NCBI GenBank assembly: GCA_964036315.1 | Contig: OZ038485.1 | Location: 73,156,824 to 73,220,823 of the forward strand | From: Acanthosepion esculentum | Taxonomy: Eukaryota > Mollusca > Cephalopoda > Sepiida > Sepiidae | Direction: 5' to 3' | Length of the DNA stretch: 64,000 nucleotides | In this document: positions 57,556 to 64,000 of the stretch, in pieces | Layout of the letters: every line of letters starts with the position of its first letter | Numbering within the stretch: the stretch's first letter is position 1 | Program-made: the position numbers and the translations under genes | The notes under the pieces: generated by a model | What the model saw: only the letters and a program-made list of their open reading frames with translations | Databases searched by the model: none | What the model was told of the DNA's origin: nothing

Positions 57556-57899
57556 TCTGATCGATACCATATTGAATTTCAATAATTTTATTTGTTATCT
57601 AATGTTTTCACACAGCAAATCTAATTTTCAAATAACCGTGATTAACGTTTAAAAAGTAGCTCTAACAGGTTACTTTTGCATTGAAATTTTAATGTTTTCT
57701 AATATTTGTCAAATTTAATATTTGCAATAAAACTTTGTGTAAAATGTTGAAACTTGTCAAAATCAATATTTTCGGATCGATACCATATTGATTTTCAATA
57801 ATTTTAATGTTTTTCTAATGTTTTCACACAGAAAATCAAATTTTCAATTACCGTGATTAACGTTTAAAACGTAGATCTAACAGCTTACTTTTGCATTGA

Positions 57900-58330
57900 A
57901 ATTTCAATGTTTTTCAAATATTTGTAAAACCATATATTTGCAATAAAACTTTTATGTAAACTGTTGAAACTTGTCAAAATCAATATATTCTGATCGATAC
58001 CATATTGATTTTCAATAATTTTAATGTTTTTCTAATTTTTTCACACAGCAAATCCAAATAACCGTGATTAACGTTTAAAACGTATATCTAACAGCTTACT
58101 TTTGCATTGAAATTTCAATTTTTTTCAAATATTTGTAAAACCATATATTTGCAATAAAACTTTTATGTAAACTGTTGAAACTTGTCAAAATCAATATATT
58201 CTGATCGATACCATATTGATTTCCAATAATTTTAATGTTTTTCTAATTTTTTCACACAGCAAATCCAAATAACCGTGATTAACGTTTAAAACGTATATCT
58301 AACAGCTTACTTTTGCATTGAAATTTCAAT
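57900..58330. repeat. Twin 211-bp satellite monomers
   Basis: Two successive monomers are nearly identical: CATATATTTGC at 57,931 and 58,142, and CGTATATCT at 58,081 and 58,292, both 211 bp apart. They share a 6-bp shortening around ACAGCAAATCCAAATAACC. This is the only clearly recent monomer duplication in the outermost domain, showing that local duplication still occurs there. Confidence 0.8.
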
Positions 58331-59103
58331 TTTTTTCAAATATTTGTAAAATTTAATATTTGCAATAAAACTTTGTGTAAATTGTTGAAAATTGTCAAAA
58401 TCTATATTTTCTGATCGATACCATATTGATTTTCAATAATTTTATTCGTTTTCTAATGTTTTCAAACTGCAAATCAAATTTACATATAATAGTGATTAAC
58501 GTTGAAAAAGTAGCTCTAAATGCTAAGTTTTGCATTGAAATTTCAATGTTTTTCAAATACTTGTAAAAATTAATATTTGCAATAAATCTTTGTGTAAACT
58601 GTTGAATTTTGTCATAATCAATATTTTCTGATCGATACCATATTTATTTCCTATAATTTTATTGGTTTTCTAATGTTTTCACACAGCAAATCAAATTTTC
58701 AAATAACCGTGATTAACGTTTAAAAAGTAGCTCCAAAAGGTTAATTTTGCATTGAAATTTCAATGTTTTTCGAATATTTGTAAAACTTAATATTTGCAAT
58801 AAAACTTTGTGTAAAATGTTGAAACTTCTCAAAATCAATATTTTCTGATCGATACCATATTGATTTTCAGTCATTTTATTGGGTTTCTAATTTTTTCTCA
58901 CAGCAAATCCAATTTTCAAATAACCGTGATTAACGTATAAAAAGTATCTTTAAAATCTTAGTTTTGCATTGAAATTTCAATGTTTTTCAAATATTTGTAA
59001 AACTTAATATTTGCAATAGAACTTTGTGTAAACTGTTGAAACTTGTCAAAATCAATATTTTCTGATCGATACCATATTGATTTCCAATAATTTTATTGGT
59101 TTT

Positions 59104-59434
59104 TGTTGAAATGTTGAGTGTTTCCTCTTGAGTATATGGTAATAACGAACAAACACAGTTGTAGGGGAAAATACTGGTATATTCAGAGAGGTATTTACAT
59201 CAGAGAGTTTAGTAGTAGAACGAACGTAATTAGAACGTATTAGTAACAATAAGTAATAGTAATAAAGTCCAACGGTATCTTCCGGTCGAGAAACGGAAGT
59301 GTAACTGATCACTACAGAAGTCTCACTCTTCACTGCACTACACTGCTACACAACTCACAGTCTCTAGAACTACTGTTCTATTTATAATAATAGGATCAGT
59401 CTACTGTTGTTGTGAAGGTGGGATTGCCCCAACA
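59104..59434 (-). repeat. 3' LTR of the gypsy-type element
   Basis: A 331-bp segment with inverted ends: on the plus strand it starts TGTTGAAATG and ends GCCCCAACA (TGTTG..CAACA). It abuts satellite sequence on its outer side, exactly after ATTGGTTTT. On its inner side lies a purine-rich tract on the minus strand. That tract is where plus-strand priming would set the LTR edge. No second LTR is in the window, so the ends cannot be confirmed by comparison. Confidence 0.75.
59379..59386 (-). promoter_or_regulatory. TATA-like box in the LTR
   Basis: The minus strand reads TATAAATA about 50 bases into the LTR from its 5' edge, a plausible promoter position for an LTR. AT-rich DNA gives such matches by chance, and the element is dead, so this is only a candidate. 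Confidence 0.4.
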
Positions 59435-59444
59435 CCCCCACCCT
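59435..59444 (-). other. Polypurine tract next to the LTR
   Basis: The minus strand reads AGGGTGGGGG immediately before the TGTTGGGG that starts the LTR. A purine run at this place is the standard plus-strand primer of LTR elements. Only one T interrupts the run. Confidence 0.65.
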
Positions 59445-59489
59445 AAAATTGTTTTTTCGATGTGAAAAAAAATTTTTTTTTTTTCTCCT

Positions 59490-60371
59490 TCAATATTTTT
59501 TTCTTTTCGGATCCATAATGAATTGTTTAGTCGCTTTTCGCTTTCTCCCAGATCTGCGCTGTTTTTGTTCTGTCTGTAGCACTTGTAGGTCAAACGTATC
59601 ATATAGTTCGAATAATTCTTCTTCTACTTGTGGAGTTTCTTCCGATTCTTCGGTACTCCTTTTCTTTAGTTGGTTAATGTGCCTTTTATGGGTAAATTTC
59701 TTACCTTTTACTATATATATCATATTCCCAATCCGCTTTTGAATGACTCCTGGTTCCCACGATGTTGAATTATTTTTATAGTTCTTAAAAAAACTTTTTC
59801 ATTTATACGAAATTTTCTCTTAGGAACCATTGCGACTGGTGTGTGTATTTTATTTTTTGGTATCAATTTATCGAATGCAGATCTGATTTTCCTTGCAAAC
59901 ACTAGCTCCGCAGGTGATAGACTTGATGGGGCAGATTTATTTGGGGTAATGCGGTAAACTTGCAAGAATAACTGTAATGCCTTTCTAGTCGGTGTACCCG
60001 TTGCTTTCCTAAGAGCCCTTTTTAGGGTATCGACAAACCTTTCGGCTAGTCCGTTGCTGCGTGGATGATACGGAGGAATCCTCACGTGATCCACCTGGAA
60101 ATTCTGGCAGAATTATGTGAATTCATTGCTTGTGAATTGGGTACCATTGTCACCATTGTCATCTACCACTCCAAACCTTGCAAAATAATTCATGTAATTT
60201 ATTTATTGTATTTTGTGATGTTGGCCTCTTCATTTGGAAAACTTCGGGCCATTTACTGTAGCTGTCAACTACGACCAAATAATGCCATCCTTCAATTGGA
60301 CCCGCAAAATCAATATGAATCCTTGACCATGGTCTGTCGGTTTTGGGCCATGGCTTCTGTAGAATTTGTGG
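59490..60371 (-). pseudogene. Integrase core and C-terminal domain (pol remnant)
   Basis: Integrase would join element DNA to the host chromosome. The RNase H-fold core shows the three acidic residues: Asp in HIDFAGP (codon 60,311-60,309), Asp in DNGTQF (codon 60,151-60,149) and Glu in NGLAERF (codon 60,043-60,041). The last two have exactly 35 residues between them, the D,D(35)E spacing. The C-terminal part has WEPGVIQKRIG and RHINQLKKR, then an acidic stretch and a basic tail (RRSGRKRK, PKRKK) ending near 59,490. Lesions: a frameshift at the A-run 60,182-60,185 (plus strand), TAA at 60,115-60,113, and a frameshift at the A-run 59,787-59,793. A 9-bp tandem duplication (60,143-60,160) doubles the DNG at the second Asp. 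Two of the lesions are single-base homopolymer changes and could be sequencing errors. Confidence 0.88.
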
Positions 60372-60932
60372 TCATTTTGAAGCCAAAATGCAGCCTTTAC
60401 ATCTGCTGACCATAGACGCGATGTCGTTGTTCATACCTGGCCAGTAGACGTATGCTCTCATGAGGCTCTTCATTCTATTTATGCCCGGGTGACCTGCATG
60501 AAAGTCTTTCAGTATCCTTTTTTGGAGTGTACTAGGGATTACTGCCCTTTCACTGTATATTAGAACATTATCACATAGAGAGAATGTTTCTTGAATTTTT
60601 ACGTCTTTTTTGGCTAGTTTGTCTTTTATTTCAATGATGTATTTGTTATTTACTGCCTCTTTTTTGATGTCCTTAAGCAATACTGGTAACTCTCGAATTG
60701 TGTTTGCCAAATTTTCTTCAACTTCGTCCTCTGCTCTGAGGGATGCAATTACCGTATCCTCTAAAGGTTCTGTTGCTTTCGGAATGAGTCTTGATAGACC
60801 ATCTGCGTGACCAATTTTGTGCGTGGACAAATATTCTATATTAAAATTATAGTTTAACAAAATTGTCGCCCACCTAAGCAATCTATTTGCGGTGTATGTT
60901 GGCAGGCCCTTCTTAGAACCGAATATCGTTTT
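60372..60932 (-). pseudogene. RNase H end plus integrase zinc-binding domain
   Basis: This frame is open from about 60,932 to a TGA at 60,374-60,372. It begins inside the domain with TIFGSKKGLP, then LRWA, FNIEY and HKIGHADGLSRL, the conserved end of the gypsy-type RNase H domain. After a linker of about 65 residues comes the integrase zinc-binding motif: HAGH (H-x2-H), YWPGM, then C-x2-C (CKGC) about 29 residues after the second His. The TGA falls six residues after the last Cys, and recognisable integrase core sequence continues in the same frame beyond it. There is no true start codon: the sequence is cut by satellite DNA at its 5' end. Related metazoan elements of the K02A2.6 type share these motifs. 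Confidence 0.88.
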
Positions 60933-61022
60933 ATTGGTTTTCTAATGTAAAATTTGATTTGCTGTGTTTTCACACAGCAAATCAAATTTTCAAATAACCG
61001 TGATTAACGTTTAAAAAGTAGC
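60929..61022. repeat. Satellite remnant between two retroelements
   Basis: TTTTATTGGTTTTCTAATGT, then ACAGCAAATCAAATTTTC and GTGATTAACGTTTAAAAAG, match the outermost satellite subfamily at about 58,660-58,735. It resumes in nearly the same monomer phase at which the array stopped at 59,103. It ends at GTAGC (61,022), where the LINE 3' end begins. It shows that both retroelements lie in or at the array. Confidence 0.88.
60949..60990. repeat. Perfect 19-bp hairpin (fold-back insertion)
   Basis: Left arm 60,949-60,967 and right arm 60,972-60,990 are perfect reverse complements with a 4-base TTTC loop. The right arm is normal satellite sequence. Compared with the 58,670-58,710 monomer, the left arm is an extra inverted copy inserted after CTAATG. 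Confidence 0.92.
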
Positions 61023-61772
61023 AATATTTATTCTGTAATATACAGAAATGTGGCAGGAGGCCTAATGGGGGTTGGGGAAAGGATGGTCTTCTTCTGTCTT
61101 AACTATAACTTAGCTAGCCGGAATCACTGACCCAATCCTACGAACAGTAATCCATACACCAAAACAACACATTCATACGTACCTTTCTTACTCCAAATAC
61201 CATAATGCCTCACTGTCTTTATGTAAATACGAACTAGTTCCATTATTTACAATTCATTGTCTGTGGGGGCAGGAGAAAACATAACAATTCTAAAAACTAC
61301 CCCAATGATTATTTACAATGTGTATACAAATCTATCCACAAGAAACTAAAGAAAATATTGTTAGTAATAAAAAAAAACACAGTCACTAAATGTGGCAGAA
61401 ATATCAGTTCACCGACCGAAATCAATGCGGGACTATAAGAGTGTAAATCATTCATTCCTCTGAAGCATACACACTGACACGCTCTCAGTCAAACACAACA
61501 ACAAATACGAAAACAGTCACACGAAATGAAAGACACCCCGCATCCACCTGTGAACAGATATCACTAACCACCTAACGAGGGAGGGGATGGGGAATTAAAC
61601 TTAAAGAAAAATAGGGACAAAAAATAAAAAGGGGACCAATGAGCATACATACCCTAGCTAAGTTAACTCGAAAGGAAAAACGTAAAACTAAAACTTCAAA
61701 ACTGAACCTAACCTAGCCTAGTTTCGGGATGGGTTGCACTAGTTCAACCCAAGAAGAGCAATATCCTGATGC
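61023..61772 (-). other. LINE 3' UTR, no gene seen
   Basis: About 750 bp lie between the ORF2 stop (61,775-61,773) and the satellite boundary. I see no open frame of note and no repeat unit. Its assignment to the LINE is inferred from position and from a polyadenylation signal at the far end. Confidence 0.6.
61027..61032 (-). promoter_or_regulatory. Polyadenylation signal of the LINE
   Basis: The minus strand reads AATAAA four bases before the satellite boundary. Many LINEs end at or just after such a signal. The absence of a following A-run is unusual but occurs in LINEs that end in other short repeats or after end loss. Confidence 0.5.
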
Positions 61773-62608
61773 CTAACCGGCATCAAAGTACCACTCAAGG
61801 TCAGCCCCTTTCACACGACACAAGCGCGCAAGACGCACCCACCTTGTGCTGAATTCTGATGAAGAGAGCCGCTTCCTTTCCGTTCTAATCTTGACTTTAA
61901 GCTGATGCTTAAAGTACAAGATCAGTTGGGAAGAGGCAAACATCTCGCCTCCATAGAATCCCTTCTGACGCGTCGTCCAAATCACGACTCTCTTAACTCC
62001 TAGCAAGCAGTGGAACACATATTGTTCAGCCTTCGTCATCGGCGGTGCCACATTGCTACAAACGGAAGAGGCTTCAAGGACAAAGAACTTTCCCCGCAGC
62101 ATGCGGACCATGAGGCCTTCAACAAACTTGCACAACGGCACTACCAGGCTGCAATGAAAGAAGGCGTGACCCAGGGTCTAGACCTCCCCAACACAGCGAC
62201 GGCAGTTTGGAGATTTCTCCAAGCCAGCTGAACAAAGATTTTTGGCGACCCAGAGGGCCCCACGAATCACCAGCCAGGTGAGTAATGCCTCATCGTTATT
62301 GAGACATTTCAACCCAAGCGCCCAAGGCCATATTGAGCGAGCCTCCTGCTTCGTAAGCCCGAGATCGTCAATCAAATCATCATGAACGGACCCCTGACTA
62401 ACACTTGATATAATGCCCTACGAGACAACGCCTGGACGTTGGGGAGGCCATCCGACGCCCTTAAGAGGCGCTTCAGAGCAATACGACATTCACGATAGAA
62501 GGAGAATTCGGCTCGGGGTAAACGGTGGGCCTCCCCCTCGCACGAGTGCACACTTCTCAGGGATGGGAAGTTTTTATGGGCGTCTTCCTCATCCGGTTCG
62601 CGACACAT
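61773..62608 (-). pseudogene. LINE ORF2 C-terminal region
   Basis: This is the part after the reverse transcriptase. It follows the TGA at 62,611-62,609 in the same frame (MCREPDEED..) and reads to RRALYQVLV. A frameshift at roughly 62,376-62,410 then moves it to the frame with DDLGLTKQEA, LLTWLVIRGAL and NCRRC. A TAG at 62,180-62,178 interrupts a cysteine-histidine motif: CRRC before the stop, HAFFHC after it. Such a motif at this place is typical of Tx1/L1-type ORF2 C-termini and is thought to help bind nucleic acid. The frame then stays open to the natural-looking stop at 61,773 (..YFDAG). With these breaks no functional product is expected. Confidence 0.8.
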
Positions 62609-64000
62609 TCAATCTAGAAAGCCGATGCGAAGCATATGTTGACGGATCTCAATGCTTGGCATGCCCAGACCGCCTTCAGAAGGATGAAGGCAACAGATCT
62701 CCCGAGTGACTCTGGGGGCCTTGCCTCCCCACAAGAAGGAGAACAAAAGCCTCACGAACGCCAGCATCGTGCCATACGGAAGTGGAAGCACCGAGAGTCG
62801 GTAAAGGAGAATCGGGTAGATGTGTGAAACACATACTTCCGCCTTCCCCTTTAAGGAAAGATTCCTCCGAGACCACAATTTAATTGCGATCTCGGCCTTC
62901 CCTCGTACCTCCGACCAATTCATTTCCAACCGGAGATCAGGACCGAACCAGACGCCGAGAATCTTGACCGGCCCATCCGTCCAGTGGAAAGGTCCGGGAA
63001 GAGAAACTCCCTCCCACGCACCCAACCGCAAGCCAACAGACTTATCGCGGTTGATCTTGGCCCCTGTCACCATCTCATAACAACTGATTTCTTTTCTGAC
63101 TTCGTCAATCTCGGCTCTGCTCGACACTAGAGCCGAAACGTCGTCAGCATAGGCAGAATACCTAGCCGATGTGGTAGCACCGGGCAGGGCAATTCCGCGT
63201 AGGACCGGATTCGCCTTTAACTTGCGAAGGAAAGGTTCCAACGCAAGAACGTAAAGCAACGGCGAAAGCGGACAACCTTGACGAATGGAGCGAGACAATA
63301 CGAAAGGCTCCGATCGTACCCCATTCACCTCCACCAGCGCACCGGGAGTCGCATACAGAAGTCGGATCCAGGTGCGAAAGTACGGCTCGAAACCGGCCGC
63401 CGAAAGAACAGCCTCCAGAAACCGATGGTCAACCCTATCGAAAGCCTTGGACTGATCTAAATTGATAAGCGCGGCTTCACTGTCGACTTGCTCAATGATC
63501 AGGCGTACCATATGAAGATTGTCCTGTATAGTCCTACCCTTCACAGCACAAGTCTGTTCCGAGCCAATCAGACTAGACAGGACAACCTGCAAACGGTTGG
63601 CCAAGATCTTAGCCAAAATCTTTAACTCTGTGTTTAACATACTTAAAGGGCGAAAGTTATCTAACCCATCCCCACCGTTTTTGTTCTTGCGTAACAACTT
63701 GATCACGCCCCTGGTGAAGCGTTGGAGTATAGACCCCTGCTTCATCCAGTTGCCGAAAATCAATGCAAGCAGCGGAACAAAAACGGGCGACTGCCTCAAG
63801 TACAGTTCGTAAGGATGACCATCTAGTCCCGGAGATTTGTCCAGGCCAACCTGTTTCAACGCATCCCAGATTTACGACTCTGTAATGGGACCCTCGCACC
63901 TAGCCACTTCAGCTGCCTCAAGGCAGGGAAATTCAGCTAAATAGGCGTCGAACTGAGCCGGGCTCAGACCGGGCTCCCTGGTGAAAAGCTCCTGAAAGTA
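62609..64000 (-). pseudogene. LINE ORF2 reverse transcriptase, partial
   Basis: Reverse transcriptase copies the element RNA at the target site. The longest open part, 63,859-62,612, is 416 codons. Counting from the Leu (TTG) at 63,859 as residue 1: DKSPGLDG (7-14), FRPLSMLNTELKILAK (69-84), motif A with LDQSKAFD (catalytic Asp about 135), motif B RQGCPLSP (193-200) and motif C AYADD (236-240), then a thumb-like region (GLGMPSIEI). All catalytic Asp positions are present. Coding sequence continues upstream to the window edge, interrupted by a TAA at 63,874-63,872 (ITES-stop-IWDAL). It is closed by a TGA at 62,611-62,609 with coding sequence continuing in frame. FRPLSMLN..ILAKILANRL is the wording of the Tx1/L1 group. 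Exact clade is uncertain. Confidence 0.88.

Larger units (their letters stand above)
57480..59103. repeat. Diverged satellite, outermost domain B2
   Basis: About eight monomers forming a further subfamily. Most copies read ATACCATATTGATTT in the core, so the second ATCGAT box is lost (ATTGAT). They share TTCACACAGCAAATC, GTGATTAACGTTTAAAA and AACAGCTTACTTTTGC. Two successive copies around 57,900-58,330 are nearly identical and lie 211 bp apart. The last copy stops exactly at ATTGGTTTT (ending 59,103), where a retrotransposon LTR begins with TGTTG. No gene was seen. Confidence 0.9.
59104..60932 (-). mobile_element. Ty3/gypsy-type LTR retrotransposon, 3' part only
   Basis: The element reads on the minus strand. 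In its own 5'-3' order it holds the end of RNase H, integrase (zinc-binding, catalytic core, C-terminal domain), a purine-rich tract and one LTR. The 5' LTR, gag, protease and most of reverse transcriptase are absent: near 60,932 the RNase H coding sequence changes directly into satellite DNA. The element is flanked by satellite on both sides (59,103 and about 60,929), so it was inserted into the array and later lost its 5' half. Several stops and frameshifts make it a dead copy. Assignment rests on motif reading only. Confidence 0.85.
61023..64000 (-). mobile_element. LINE (non-LTR retrotransposon), 3' part
   Basis: The element reads on the minus strand and leaves the window at 64,000. It contains the reverse transcriptase, the C-terminal region of ORF2 and a 3' UTR of about 750 bp. 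Its base composition is clearly richer in G+C than the satellite. The 3' end abuts satellite DNA at 61,022/61,023 with no poly(A) tail visible, although AATAAA lies a few bases inside. The reverse transcriptase wording resembles the Tx1/L1 group. ORF2 is inactivated by three stops and one frameshift. The endonuclease and ORF1, if present, lie outside the window. Confidence 0.83.

Noticed and set aside
1..59103. CRISPR array or telomere repeat
   Set aside because: The unit is 217 bp with no unique spacers and no cas genes, and no short G-rich telomere-like repeat occurs. It is a eukaryotic satellite.
59052..59333. 93-codon minus-strand frame over the LTR and satellite junction
   Set aside because: It crosses from LTR into satellite, so no ancestral gene could have had this reading; it lies in non-coding LTR sequence.
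59465..59484. A-run followed by T-run next to the LTR, as a hairpin or terminator
   Set aside because: Simple low-complexity sequence between integrase end and polypurine tract; no evidence of function.
59449..60810. Plus-strand frames over the gypsy remnant (59,449-59,742; 60,065-60,409; 60,610-60,810)
   Set aside because: They are antisense shadows of the integrase and RNase H coding frames on the minus strand.
62010..63812. Plus-strand frames and alternative minus-strand frames over the LINE
   Set aside because: They overlap the reverse transcriptase reading, which has all its family motifs; the others show none.

Overview
The window is eukaryotic, non-genic DNA: about 59 kb of a single AT-rich tandem satellite, then about 5 kb of decayed retroelements. 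The retroelements (a Ty3/gypsy-type pol remnant and a LINE whose reverse transcriptase reads like the Tx1/L1 group) fit an animal genome, probably an invertebrate, but nothing here fixes the species. I see no host protein gene, tRNA, rRNA or CRISPR array. A centromeric, pericentromeric or other heterochromatic location is the natural reading; that is inference, not something the bases prove.

Layout. (1) 1-~53,090: about 244 head-to-tail copies of a 217-bp monomer (about 26% GC in a typical copy) with no interruption. It is a mosaic of monomer subtypes in which blocks of 6, 7, 8 or 11 monomers were duplicated next to each other (offsets 1302, 1519, 1736 and 2387 bp), and at least one block recurs about 10.6 kb away. 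The composition changes near 39.5 kb. (2) ~53,090-59,103: about 27 monomers of the same family, strongly diverged from the main array and from each other, with internal deletions, 41-42 bp sub-monomer expansions and fold-back (inverted) insertions. This looks like the unhomogenised edge of the array. (3) 59,104-~60,932: the 3' part of a gypsy-type LTR retrotransposon on the minus strand, sitting inside the satellite: one 331-bp LTR, polypurine tract, integrase and the end of RNase H, broken by nonsense codons and frameshifts. (4) ~60,929-61,022: a short satellite remnant with a perfect 19-bp hairpin. (5) 61,023-64,000: the 3' part of a LINE on the minus strand, with 3' UTR, C-terminal zinc-binding region and reverse transcriptase. 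It runs off the window edge and is inactivated by three stop codons and one frameshift.

How the parts relate. The satellite appears to evolve by unequal exchange in its interior and to decay at its edge, where both retroelements landed or were truncated. No element encodes an intact protein. The most interesting material is the fine structure of the satellite: a monomer core with a double ATCGAT motif that survives in the decayed edge, a hairpin whose arms change together between two subtypes, variable-length block duplications, and three fold-back insertions confined to the array edge.
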